Shown piece by piece: positions 43,018-51,491 of a stretch of DNA of 64,000 nucleotides (the stretch's first letter is position 1; the number at the start of each line of letters is the position of its first letter). A program made the translations under genes and the position numbers. The stretch is taken from contig CAYSQJ010000001.1 of NCBI GenBank assembly GCA_964433345.1, positions 496,001-560,000 of the forward strand. Direction: 5' to 3'. The notes under the pieces were generated by a model. The model saw nothing but the letters and a program-made list of their open reading frames with translations. It was not told where the DNA came from and did not search any database. Source of the DNA: Ga0077527 sp964433345. Lineage in GTDB: Bacteria > Pseudomonadota > Gammaproteobacteria > Burkholderiales > SG8-41.

Positions 43018-45749
43018 GCGGGCCGCCGCCGGTTGCGCGGCTCGTTTCGGTCAGTCACCGCTATGGCGACACCCTGGCGTTGGACGGGGTGAGCCTCGAC
43101 ATACCCGCAGGCTGCATGGCGGGCTGCATTGGTCCCGATGGCGTCGGCAAGTCGACGCTGCTGGGGCTGATCGCCGGTGCGCGGGCGAAGCAGTCCGGCG
43201 TCATCGAGGTGCTGGAAGGCGACATGGCGGATGGCCGCCATCGTGACGCGGTATGCCCGCGTATTGCCTACATGCCGCAAGGCCTGGGCCGCAATCTGTA
43301 CGCGACGCTGTCGGTACGCGAGAACGTGGATTTTTTCGGGCGCCTGTTCGGCCATGGCCGAGCGGAGCGCGAGTGGCGCATCCGCGAGCTGCTCGCAAGC
43401 ACCGGTCTCGCAGCTTTTGCCGACCGTGCGGCCGGCAAGCTGTCCGGCGGCATGAAACAGAAGCTCGGCTTGTGCTGCGCGCTGATCCACGATCCCGATC
43501 TACTGATCCTCGACGAACCGACGACCGGAGTCGATCCGCTGTCGCGGCGCCAGTTCTGGCAGCTGATCGCGCGCATCCGCGCGCGGCGCCCCGGTATGAG
43601 CGTGATGGTGGCCACCGCGTACATGGAGGAAGCAGAGCAGTTCGACTGGCTGGTGGCGATGAACGCGGGCAGGGTGCTGGCCACCGGCAACGCGCAGGCG
43701 CTGAAAGCGCAGGCGTGGTCGGAAACGCTGGAACAGGCCTTCGTCGCGCTGTTGCCGGATGAGCGGCGCGCCGGACATCGCGCGCTGGTGATCCCGCCGC
43801 ACCAGGCGCGCGACGGCGGGTCGGCCATCGAGGCTGAGCGCCTGACGCGGCGTTTCGGCGACTTCACTGCGGTCGATGACGTGAGCTTCCGCATTGCGCG
43901 CGGCGAGATTTTCGGTTTTCTCGGTTCCAACGGCTGCGGCAAAACCACCACCATGAAAATGCTCACCGGACTGCTGCCGCCATCGGAAGGCACGGCGCGG
44001 CTGTTCGGCCACGCCGTGGCGGCGAAGGACATCGACACGCGCCGCCGCGTCGGCTACATGTCGCAGGGGTTTTCGCTGTACAGCGAACTGACGGTAAGGC
44101 AGAACCTGGAGCTGCATGCACGGCTGTTTCACGTGCCGGAGCCGGAGGTGCCGCTGCGCGTCGATGAAATGCTTGACCGCTTCGGCATCGCGCACGCCGC
44201 CGGTCTGCTGCCCGATGCTCTGCCGCTGGGCATGCGTCAGCGCCTGTCGCTCGCGGTGGCGGTGATCCACCGTCCGGAGATGCTGATCCTCGACGAACCG
44301 ACCTCGGGCGTCGATCCGGTGGCGCGCGACGCGTTCTGGCAACTGATGATCGATCTGTCACGCCGCGACGGCGTGACCATTTTTATTTCGACGCACTTCA
44401 TGAACGAGGCGCAGCGCTGCGACCGCATTTCGTTGATGCATGCCGGACGCGTGCTGGCGACCGGCGAACCGGCCGCCATTGCCGGCGCGCGCGGCAAGGG
44501 CACGCTCGAGGAAGCCTTCATCTCTTATCTGGAGGAGGCCGAAGCCGGCGTGGCTGTCGCTGCGAACGATCTGCCGCCGGTCGCGCACGCCGCAGCGCAG
44601 CCCGGGCGGCGGACGAATCGCGCATTCAGTCTGCAGCGTCTCGCCAGTTATGCGCATCGCGAAACGCTGGAACTGCTGCGCGATCCGATCAGGCTCGCCT
44701 TCGCGCTGCTCGGCACTGCGCTGCTGATGGTCATTCTCGGCTACGGCATCAGTATGGACGTCGAGAATCTGCCGTATGCGGTGCTCGATCGCGACGGTAC
44801 GCCGGCGAGCCGCGACTACGCGCTCAATCTGTCCGGCTCGCGCTATTTCGTCGAGCGCGCGCCGCTGCAGGATCATGCCGAGCTCGATCGGCGCATGCGC
44901 ACCGGAGAATTGAGTCTCGCCGTCGAGTTTCCGCCGGGCTTCGGCCGGGACCTGAAGCGCGGCCGCAGCACCGAAATCGGCATCTGGGTGGACGGCGCGA
45001 TGCCGTTCCGCGGCGAAACTGTCGCCGGCTATGTCCAGGGCATGCACTACGGCTACATGGCAGATCTCGCGCGCCGCGAAACCGGTGTGGCGCCGGCAGC
45101 AGGAGCGGCGAAGGTCGAAGTGCGCTACCGCTACAACCCGGATGTGCGCAGTATCAACGCGATGGTGCCGGCGGTGATTCCCATCCTGCTGATGCTGATC
45201 CCGGCGATGCTGACCGCACTGGGCGTGGTGCGCGAGAAGGAGTTGGGGTCGATCGTCAACTTTTACGTGACCCCGGTGACGCGGCTCGAATTCCTGCTCG
45301 GCAAGCAGTTGCCGTACATCGTTCTCGGCATGATCAACTTTTTCATGCTGGCCGCGCTCGCAGTGACGGCGTTCGGCGTGCCGCACAAGGGGAGCTTCGC
45401 CGCGCTGACCCTGGCTGCGCTGCTCTACGTGACAGTGTCGACGGGGTTCGGGCTGCTGATGTCTTCGTTCGCGCAGACGCAGATCGCGGCGATTTTCGGT
45501 ACTGCGATCGCCACCATGCTGCCGGCGATCCAGTTCTCGGGCCTGATCAATCCGGTGTCATCGCTGGAAGGCATCGCCGCCGTGTTCGGAAAATTCTTCC
45601 CGACCGGTTATTTCCTGATCGCCAGCCGCGGCACCTTTTCCAAGGCACTCGGTTTCGGCGACCTCGGCTACTATTTTTGGGCACTGGCGGCGTTTGTGCC
45701 GGTGCTGACGGTATTGAGCCTGGTGTTGCTGAGGAAGCAGGGCCGATGA
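43014..45749 (+). CDS. RbbA-type ABC exporter: two ATPase domains fused to an ABC-2 permease
   Basis: A 911-residue protein. The first nucleotide-binding domain (1-240) has Walker A GPDGVGKST (40-48), signature LSGGMKQK and LLILDEPTTGVDP. The second (about 265-500) has GSNGCGKTTTM (about 304), a divergent signature LPLGMRQR and MLILDEPTSGVDP. The remaining 380 residues form an ABC-2 permease with five or six membrane helices and a large periplasmic loop (GISMDVENLPYAVLDRDG). This is the YhiH/RbbA fusion layout. Substrate is unknown; such pumps export drugs or hydrophobic compounds. Confidence 0.92.
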   Translation: MSGPPPVARLVSVSHRYGDTLALDGVSLDIPAGCMAGCIGPDGVGKSTLLGLIAGARAKQSGVIEVLEGDMADGRHRDAVCPRIAYMPQGLGRNLYATLSVRENVDFFGRLFGHGRAEREWRIRELLASTGLAAFADRAAGKLSGGMKQKLGLCCALIHDPDLLILDEPTTGVDPLSRRQFWQLIARIRARRPGMSVMVATAYMEEAEQFDWLVAMNAGRVLATGNAQALKAQAWSETLEQAFVALLPDERRAGHRALVIPPHQARDGGSAIEAERLTRRFGDFTAVDDVSFRIARGEIFGFLGSNGCGKTTTMKMLTGLLPPSEGTARLFGHAVAAKDIDTRRRVGYMSQGFSLYSELTVRQNLELHARLFHVPEPEVPLRVDEMLDRFGIAHAAGLLPDALPLGMRQRLSLAVAVIHRPEMLILDEPTSGVDPVARDAFWQLMIDLSRRDGVTIFISTHFMNEAQRCDRISLMHAGRVLATGEPAAIAGARGKGTLEEAFISYLEEAEAGVAVAANDLPPVAHAAAQPGRRTNRAFSLQRLASYAHRETLELLRDPIRLAFALLGTALLMVILGYGISMDVENLPYAVLDRDGTPASRDYALNLSGSRYFVERAPLQDHAELDRRMRTGELSLAVEFPPGFGRDLKRGRSTEIGIWVDGAMPFRGETVAGYVQGMHYGYMADLARRETGVAPAAGAAKVEVRYRYNPDVRSINAMVPAVIPILLMLIPAMLTALGVVREKELGSIVNFYVTPVTRLEFLLGKQLPYIVLGMINFFMLAALAVTAFGVPHKGSFAALTLAALLYVTVSTGFGLLMSSFAQTQIAAIFGTAIATMLPAIQFSGLINPVSSLEGIAAVFGKFFPTGYFLIASRGTFSKALGFGDLGYYFWALAAFVPVLTVLSLVLLRKQGR

Positions 45750-46876
45750 ACTTGCGTCGCCTCGCCAACGTGCTGCACCTCGGCGTCAAGGAACTGCGCA
45801 GCCTGCGCCGTGACCCGATAATGCTGTTCTTCATCGTGTCCGCGTTCTCGATCCAGATATACAGTGCCGCCAGCGTGTCGATGGAGCTCAACAAGGCGCC
45901 GGTGGCGGTCGTCGACGAGGACCGATCGCAGCTCTCCACGGCCATTACCGGTGCGCTGCTGCCGCCACACTTCAAGACGTCGACGCTCGGGAACATGGCA
46001 GCGGCCGATGTCGACATGGATCGCGGCCGGCTCACATTCATGCTCAACATCCCATCCGGGTTCCAGCGCGACGTGCTCGCCGGGCGGCGGCCCGCGATAC
46101 AGGTCAATGTCGATGCCACGCAGACCAGCCAGGCGTTTCTGGGCGCGAGCTACATCCAGAACATCGTTGCCGCCGAAGTGGCGCATTTCCTCGGTGCCCA
46201 GGGCGCGACGGCAGCGCCGGAAGTGAAACTCGTGCTGCGCTCGCGCTTCAATCCCAATCTCAACAGCACGTGGTTTTCCGCGGTAATGGAACTCATCAAC
46301 AACGTCACCATGCTGGCGATCATCCTCACCGGTGCCGCAGTCATCCGCGAGCGCGAGCACGGCACCATCGAGCATCTGCTGTCGATGCCGCTGTCGTCCG
46401 CCGAAATCATGGCGGCCAAGGTATGGGCGAACGGCTTCATGGTGCTGGTGGCGGCCGCGCTGTCGCTGAACCTCGTGGTGCGCGGGCTGCTCGAGGTGCC
46501 GGTCGCGGGCTCGGTGCCGCTGTTCCTGTTCGGGGCGACGCTCTACATGTTCGCGGTGACGTCGATGGGGATATTCCTCGGTACCGTCGCGCGCTCGATG
46601 CCGCAGCTGGCCCTGCTGGTGATGCTGGTGGTACTGCCGCTGCAGATACTCTCCGGCGGCATGACGCCACGCGAGAGCATGCCGGAGATCGTGCGGCACA
46701 TCATGGTGCTCGCGCCGACCACCCACTTTGTCAGTTTTGCCCAGGCCATTCTTTATCGCGGTGCCGGACTCGATGTGGTGTGGCCGCAGTTCCTCGCCAT
46801 CGTGGCCATTGGCGGGGCTCTGTTTGCCGGGGCATTGGCGCGATTTCGCAGGACGGTTGCCGACATGCAGGTCTGA
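45746..46876 (+). CDS. ABC-2 exporter permease (YhhJ/YbhR-like)
   Basis: A 376-residue membrane protein starting in an ATGA overlap with the RbbA-type gene. One N-terminal helix (ELRSLRRDPIMLFFIVSAFSIQI) is followed by a periplasmic domain and five helices in the C-terminal half with IREREHGTIEHLLSMPLSSAEIM, the conserved ABC-2 permease loop. It forms the second permease half of the exporter encoded by the preceding two genes. The three genes are tightly coupled and probably one transcript. Confidence 0.92.
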   Translation: MNLRRLANVLHLGVKELRSLRRDPIMLFFIVSAFSIQIYSAASVSMELNKAPVAVVDEDRSQLSTAITGALLPPHFKTSTLGNMAAADVDMDRGRLTFMLNIPSGFQRDVLAGRRPAIQVNVDATQTSQAFLGASYIQNIVAAEVAHFLGAQGATAAPEVKLVLRSRFNPNLNSTWFSAVMELINNVTMLAIILTGAAVIREREHGTIEHLLSMPLSSAEIMAAKVWANGFMVLVAAALSLNLVVRGLLEVPVAGSVPLFLFGATLYMFAVTSMGIFLGTVARSMPQLALLVMLVVLPLQILSGGMTPRESMPEIVRHIMVLAPTTHFVSFAQAILYRGAGLDVVWPQFLAIVAIGGALFAGALARFRRTVADMQV

Positions 46877-46880
46877 CCCG

Positions 46881-46917
46881 ATATAACATAAGCAATTGAT
46901 TTTATTGTTTTATTTTG
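46881..46917 (-). repeat. dispersed AT-rich element, copy 6
   Basis: Its reverse complement has CAATAAAATCAATTGCTTATG, against CAATAAAATCAAATACTTATG in the copy at 14201: 18 of 21 positions match. It lies just after the exporter permease stop. Confidence 0.75.
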
Positions 46918-47025
46918 TCTTTCGATCATTGCGGCAAAGTGTGCAATTTTCCATTTGCGGAACGAGGGGCCGTCGCTAAGCTCCAAAGCGAAGTCAGGTC
47001 GTATCAACAACAGACGAGGACAACG

Positions 47026-47514
47026 ATGACAATTATTTTTAAAGTCTTGGGTCAGGCTGCGGCGCTGGCCGTGGCGCTGTCATTGGCTGCGGCGCCGGCG
47101 CTTGCCGACAAGCCGTCATGGGCGGGCGGCGGCAAACCGGAATCGCGCGGCAATCAAGGCGGCAAATCCGGCGGTCAAGGTGAACGTTCGCAGTCCGCCG
47201 GCGGTTATTTCGGTGACCGCCAGCAGGTCGTGGTGCGCGATTATTACGCCGAGGAGTTTCGCGGCGGGAAATGTCCTCCGGGCCTCGCCAAGAAAAACAA
47301 CGGCTGCATGCCGCCGGGGCAGGTGAAGAAATGGCACAAGGGCCGGCCCCTGCCGCGTGACCTTGTCTACTACGACCTGCCGCCGCGGCTGGTGGTACAA
47401 CTCGGCGCGCCGCCGGCGGGGCACAAATATGTGCGAGTGGCCACGGACATCCTGCTGATCGCGGTCGGCACCTCGATGGTCGTTGATGCGATCACCGACC
47501 TCGGCCGGATGTAG
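47026..47514 (+). CDS. RcnB-family periplasmic protein
   Basis: A 162-residue protein with a signal peptide cleaved near ALADKP (about residue 26) and a Gly/Ser/Lys-rich, low-complexity segment (residues 32-60). The C-terminal part has CPPGLAKKNNGCMPPGQVKKW, LPRDLVYYDLPPRL and YVRVATDILLIAVGTSMVVDAITDL, which is the RcnB/CigR-type ending with a C-terminal hydrophobic helix. RcnB of E. coli helps nickel and cobalt homeostasis; in this protein the His-rich metal sites are not obvious. The two Cys in the PPG repeat may form a disulfide. Confidence 0.75.
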   Translation: MTIIFKVLGQAAALAVALSLAAAPALADKPSWAGGGKPESRGNQGGKSGGQGERSQSAGGYFGDRQQVVVRDYYAEEFRGGKCPPGLAKKNNGCMPPGQVKKWHKGRPLPRDLVYYDLPPRLVVQLGAPPAGHKYVRVATDILLIAVGTSMVVDAITDLGRM

Positions 47515-47539
47515 TCCGGGACATTCGCAGATCCGGTTT

Positions 47540-47570
47540 GCGGGCCGCATGACGCGGCCCGCATTTTTTT
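47540..47570 (+). terminator. intrinsic terminator after the RcnB-like gene
   Basis: GCGGGCCGC-ATGAC-GCGGCCCGC followed by A and seven T, 26 bp beyond the stop at 47514. Confidence 0.9.
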
Positions 47571-47611
47571 GGCGGCTCCGGTAAGCTTGTACATTCCCGG
47601 AGAACGACGAC

Positions 47612-48472
47612 ATGATCTTTCGCACGCTGCAGCAGGTAATTCCTTCGATGGAAACATCCGACGGCGCAGGCGTGAAGCTGCGCCGGAGCATCGGCCAGTC
47701 GCCGCAGGCTCGGCTCGACCCCTTCCTGATGCTCGACGAGTTCGGCACCGACAACCCGCAGGACTACATCGCCGGTTTTCCCGCGCATCCGCACCGCGGC
47801 TTCGAGACCGTGACCTACATGCTCGACGGCCACATGCTGCATGAGGACCACATGGGCAACCGCGGTGACCTCCGCAGCGGCGATGTGCAGTGGATGACCG
47901 CGGGCCGCGGCATCATCCACTCCGAGATGCCGCAGCAGCTGGAAGGGCGGATGCGCGGTTTCCAGCTGTGGCTCAACCTGCCGGCGCGGGAAAAGATGAA
48001 GCCCGCGGCTTATCGCGACATTCCGGCGGCCGCGATTCCGGCCGTGGCATTGCCTGGCGGCGGCACGGTCAAGGTGATCGCGGGCACGCTGCGCCTCGGT
48101 GACCGCGAAGTTCCGGGGCCGATGCAGGGCCTGGACACCGAGCCGCTCTATTTCGATATCGGCCTGCTGCCGGGCGAATCCTTCGAACATGAGCTGCCGC
48201 CCGGACACCAGGCCTTTCTTTACGTCTACGAGGGCGAAGCCGGCATCGGTCCCGAAGACGGCGTCAGGATGTTGCCGAGGCGCAATGCGGGCGTGCTCTC
48301 TGCCGGCGATGTGCTGCGCGTTGTCGCGGCGGATTCCGGCGCGCGCCTCATCCTGCTCGCAGCGAAACCCCTGCGCGAACCCGTGGTGCAGTATGGTCCC
48401 TTCGTGATGAACACCCGCGAGGAAATCGAGCAGGCTATCCGCGATTACCAGGCGGGACGCCTGACGGCGTGA
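47612..48472 (+). CDS. pirin-family protein
   Basis: A 286-residue bicupin. The metal-binding residues of pirin are present: H59 and H61 (FPAHPHRGFETVTYMLDG), H103 and E105 (GIIHSEMP). Length and the RGFQLWLNLPAREKMKPAAYRDI block fit the bacterial pirin group, some of which act as quercetin dioxygenases. GGAG precedes the ATG. It is a single-gene unit that converges with the Bug receptor gene at 48529, sharing the terminator at 48480. Confidence 0.9.
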   Translation: MIFRTLQQVIPSMETSDGAGVKLRRSIGQSPQARLDPFLMLDEFGTDNPQDYIAGFPAHPHRGFETVTYMLDGHMLHEDHMGNRGDLRSGDVQWMTAGRGIIHSEMPQQLEGRMRGFQLWLNLPAREKMKPAAYRDIPAAAIPAVALPGGGTVKVIAGTLRLGDREVPGPMQGLDTEPLYFDIGLLPGESFEHELPPGHQAFLYVYEGEAGIGPEDGVRMLPRRNAGVLSAGDVLRVVAADSGARLILLAAKPLREPVVQYGPFVMNTREEIEQAIRDYQAGRLTA

Positions 48473-48473
48473 C

Positions 48474-48501
48474 AAAAAAAGCGCCGGCAATCGCCGGCGC
48501 T
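48474..48501 (-). terminator. intrinsic terminator of the Bug receptor gene
   Basis: AGCGCCGGC-AATC-GCCGGCGCT with an A-run on the plus strand, giving a U-tract for minus-strand transcripts; it lies between convergent stops at 48472 and 48529. Confidence 0.85.
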
Positions 48502-48528
48502 GGATGATGCTGCGGAATTGACGTTGGC

Positions 48529-49512
48529 TTACTGCGGCTTGATGCCGGCGATCTGCGCGGCCTTCTTGTAACGCGCGATTTCCTTCGGCAGCAGGTCGGC
48601 CAGATCCGCCAAGGGCAGCTGCCAAGCCTGGGCGCCCTGATTGTCGAGGAATTTCTTCATGTCTGCACTGGCGACGATTTTCTGGATTTCGGAGTGCAGG
48701 AACTTGATCCGGTCGGGTGCCATGCCGGCCGGCGCGAAGGTGCCCCACCACAGTTCGTACTCGTAGCCCGGCGCGCCTTGCGAGGCAATCGTCGGCAGGT
48801 CCGGGAACAGCGGCGATTTCTGCGCACTGGTCACGCCGAGGATGCGGATGCGGCCGGAGTCGCGTTGCGGCAGCAGCGCCGAGGAACTGGCGATGACGAC
48901 TTCGACTTCGCCGGAGGCGATGGCGGTCACGGCCAGCGAAATGCCCTTGTACGGCACGTGCTGCATCTTGATCCCCGCCGCGGAGGCGAACAGCGCGCCT
49001 GAGAAGTGATTGTTGCCGCCGGTGCCCGAGGAACCGTAGTTGAGGAAATATTTGTCCGGGTTTTTCTTGACCAGCGCGATCAGTTCCTTTGCGCTCTTGG
49101 CGGGAATAGACGGATGCACCGCGAACAGCATCGGCGCGCGTGCGGTCATGCCGACCGGAATGATGGCCTTGGCCGGATCGAAGGGCAGCTTGGCGCGTAC
49201 CGCGGCGGTGGCCGGGTACGAAGAAGTGTGGCCGAGCAGGGTGTGGCCATCGGGTTCGGCCTTGGTCACCATCTCGGTGCCGATCATGCCGCTGGCGCCG
49301 GGGCGGTTGTCGACCACGATGTTGCGGCCCAGTGCCGTGCCGAGGCGGGTGGCGATGGCCCGGCTCATGGCATCGGCTGAACCGCCCGGGGTGTAGGGCA
49401 CGACCATGACCATGGTTTTCGACGGGAATGCGCCCTGTGCGAAGGCGCTTTGGGCGGCGATCAGCGACAGGGCGGCAATCGCGGCTGAGCTGGCTAATGT
49501 TCTGACTTTCAT
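48529..49512 (-). CDS. Bug-type solute receptor
   Basis: A 327-residue periplasmic binding protein from the ATG at 49512 (GAGGAAATTC upstream). The signal peptide is about residues 1-26, ending at SAFAQ. Landmarks: FPSKTMVMVVPYTPGGSADAM, VDNRPGASGM, DGHTLL, HVPYKGISLAV, FPDLPTIASQG. The KGGG loop is KGIS here. The open frame extends upstream into the remnant of an aldo/keto reductase gene, but the true start is fixed by the signal peptide. Confidence 0.92.
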   Translation of the reverse strand: MKVRTLASSAAIAALSLIAAQSAFAQGAFPSKTMVMVVPYTPGGSADAMSRAIATRLGTALGRNIVVDNRPGASGMIGTEMVTKAEPDGHTLLGHTSSYPATAAVRAKLPFDPAKAIIPVGMTARAPMLFAVHPSIPAKSAKELIALVKKNPDKYFLNYGSSGTGGNNHFSGALFASAAGIKMQHVPYKGISLAVTAIASGEVEVVIASSSALLPQRDSGRIRILGVTSAQKSPLFPDLPTIASQGAPGYEYELWWGTFAPAGMAPDRIKFLHSEIQKIVASADMKKFLDNQGAQAWQLPLADLADLLPKEIARYKKAAQIAGIKPQ

Positions 49513-49890
49513 GAATTTCCTCCGTATTTGATGCTTGAGTGTACTGCGGTGCTGCCGGTTTTGATCCCGCATCGGCGAGCGGCGAGCCGGATCGGCAATG
49601 CGGCCATCAGGCCTTGCCGTTGCATATGTGCGTTTTATCTCATCGGCGGTCAGCGGGAAGTTGAACACGTCGAGGTTCTGCGCAGTGCGTTCCGGAATTA
49701 CAGGGCGCGGGATGGGCGCAATGTTGCCCTTTTGGGCGGGTCAGCGCAACACGGCCGGCGCGCCGGCCCCGTTTCATGCAGGCAGGCCCTGCCGGTGCCG
49801 TGCTCCTGGCTGCGATGCTGCAGCCAGGCGGCCGTGTGGTGCGGGACAACGTAAAATATGCGTTTTGACGACCAACGGACAGTCCCGATC
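49513..49890. other. intergenic stretch containing only a gene remnant
   Basis: Apart from the minus-strand aldo/keto reductase remnant, no gene is supported. The last 60 bp should hold the promoter of the VOC gene; no clear -10/-35 pair was seen. Confidence 0.5.
49560..49800 (-). pseudogene. 3' remnant of an aldo/keto reductase gene
   Basis: Minus-strand translation gives VLR-stop-PAQKGNIAPIPRPVI, then PERTAQNLDVFNFPLTADEI and ARPDGRIADPA. These match the C-terminal end of 2,5-diketogluconate reductase-like aldo/keto reductases (ALRW..Q..NV..IP...; ERxAENLxVFDFxLTxDE; RPDGRI..P). The stop at 49741-49743 falls where Trp is expected, and the sequence upstream soon loses similarity. No start or catalytic region remains. 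The frame then runs into the Bug receptor leader. It is a decayed gene fragment. Confidence 0.55.
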
Positions 49891-50310
49891 ATGAGCCAGC
49901 CGCCTTTTCACCTTGCATTTCCCGTCGATGATCTTGCCAAGGCACGCGCCTTTTATGGCGGCCTGCTGGGTTGCCCGGAGGGACGCTCGTCGGAGGACTG
50001 GGTCGACTTCGATTTTTATGGTCACCAGATCGTGGCCCATCTGGCGCCGGATGAGGTCGGACATCGCAGCACCAGTGCCGTCGATGGCGACAATGTGCCG
50101 GTGCGCCATTTCGGTGCGGTGCTGTCCATGACGGAATGGCAGGCCCTCGCCGACCGATTGACCCGGGCCGGCACGAAATTCATCATCGAACCGCATATCC
50201 GTTTCAAGGGCCAGGTTGGCGAGCAGGCGACGATGTTCTTTCTGGACCCCTGCGGCAATGCGCTGGAGTTCAAGGCTTTCCAGGACATGTCGCAGCTCTT
50301 TGCCAAATAG
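49891..50310 (+). CDS. VOC-family (glyoxalase/bleomycin resistance-like) protein
   Basis: A 139-residue protein from the ATG at 49891 (an ATG 11 codons earlier gives an unconserved leader). FHLAFPVDDLAKARAFYGGLLG, WVDFDFYGHQIVAHL, HFGAVL and MFFLDPCGNALEFKAF are the strand-turn repeats of the VOC fold; His7 and the terminal Glu of LEFK are likely metal ligands. The group includes small dioxygenase-like and isomerase-like proteins; the substrate is unknown. It precedes the TAXI receptor gene by 93 bp. Confidence 0.85.
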   Translation: MSQPPFHLAFPVDDLAKARAFYGGLLGCPEGRSSEDWVDFDFYGHQIVAHLAPDEVGHRSTSAVDGDNVPVRHFGAVLSMTEWQALADRLTRAGTKFIIEPHIRFKGQVGEQATMFFLDPCGNALEFKAFQDMSQLFAK

Positions 50311-50403
50311 GGGGAGTTGTGCCGCATGGTTGACCGTGCCGGAGAATGTTCATAAACTCAATGGCCACAATCTGAAACAATCATTCCGTAGGAGGAGAAA
50401 GTC

Positions 50404-51366
50404 ATGAACAAGTTTTTCAGGGCAGTGACCCTTGCCGCATGCGCGATGGTGGCGCTGCCGGCAGCGGCGCAGGAAAAGATCAACCTGTCGATCGCGACCG
50501 GCGGCACCGGTGGCGTGTACTACCCGCTCGGCGGCGGCATGGCCAACGTGTTCTCGAAGAACATCCCCGGCATGACGGCGACGGCCGAAGTGACCGGTGG
50601 TTCGGTCGACAACATGCGGCTGATCGGCACCGGCAAATCGTATATTGCCCTGACCCAGGCCGACGCCGCGAAAGACGCCTATAACGGCGAAGGCAAGTTC
50701 AAGGGCACCAAGATCCCGGTGCGCGCGATGATGATGTTGTACACCAACCTGATGCAGGCAGTGACGGTTGAAGGTACGGGCATCAACACCGTCGCCGATC
50801 TCAAGGGCAAGCGCGTGTCCACCGGTTCGCCGGGCAGCGCGACCGAGGTGTTCGCATTCCGCCTGCTGCAGGCTGCCGGCATTGACCCGGACAAGGATAT
50901 CCGCAAGGAACGCCTGGGTGCCGCCGAATCCGCCAACGCCCTGAAAGACAAGAAGATCGATGCCTTCTTCTTCGTCGCCGGCCTGCCGACTTCGGCGGTG
51001 ACCGACGTCGCCGCCACCCCCGGCCTGAAGATCAAGTTCCTCGACTCGGCGCACCTGCTGCCGGCGATGAACAAGGCCGCCGGCAACATCTACATTGCCG
51101 ATGACATTCCGAAGACCACCTATCCGGGCATGACGGTCGACAACAAGGCAACCGCTGTGGCCAATCTGCTGGTGACGAATGCCAACATGAGCGAACAGAC
51201 GGTATACAACATCGTCAAGACGATCTTCGAAAAGCACGCAGATCTCGTCGCCGTGCACAAGGCTGCAAACGACATCAAACTGGAGCGGCAAAAGCCGGAG
51301 GCCTCGCCGGTGCCCTGGCATCCCGGCGCGCTGAAGTACTTCAAGGAAAAAGGGCTGAAGTTCTGA
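50404..51366 (+). CDS. TAXI-family TRAP transporter solute-binding protein
   Basis: A 320-residue periplasmic protein, signal peptide to residue 23 (LPAAAQ), with a very strong GGAGGAG before the start. INLSIATGGTGGVYYPLGGGMANVF, YIALTQADAAKDAYNG, LKGKRVSTGSPGSATEVFA and KKIDAFFFVAGLPTSAV are TAXI hallmarks. It binds a carboxylate or amino acid such as glutamate for the fused TRAP permease encoded 125 bp downstream. An intrinsic terminator separates the two. Confidence 0.94.
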   Translation: MNKFFRAVTLAACAMVALPAAAQEKINLSIATGGTGGVYYPLGGGMANVFSKNIPGMTATAEVTGGSVDNMRLIGTGKSYIALTQADAAKDAYNGEGKFKGTKIPVRAMMMLYTNLMQAVTVEGTGINTVADLKGKRVSTGSPGSATEVFAFRLLQAAGIDPDKDIRKERLGAAESANALKDKKIDAFFFVAGLPTSAVTDVAATPGLKIKFLDSAHLLPAMNKAAGNIYIADDIPKTTYPGMTVDNKATAVANLLVTNANMSEQTVYNIVKTIFEKHADLVAVHKAANDIKLERQKPEASPVPWHPGALKYFKEKGLKF

Positions 51367-51385
51367 TTTGAACGGCCCGTATCGA

Positions 51386-51417
51386 CCCCGTCCAGGACTG
51401 GACGGGGTTTTTCTTTT
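51386..51417 (+). terminator. intrinsic terminator between TRAP receptor and permease
   Basis: CCCCGTCCA-GGAC-TGGACGGGG followed by TTTTTCTTTT. It should lower permease expression relative to the binding protein. Confidence 0.9.
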
Positions 51418-51491
51418 CGGGATTGCCCTTTCGCGTTACCGTGCCCTGTGTGCCGGCACGAGAAATATAAAATCAATGGTCGGGGGAGTAC

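Noticed and set aside
49741..49743. In-frame TGA in the aldo/keto reductase remnant as a third selenocysteine
   Set aside because: It falls where Trp is expected, not a redox Cys, and the surrounding gene is truncated.
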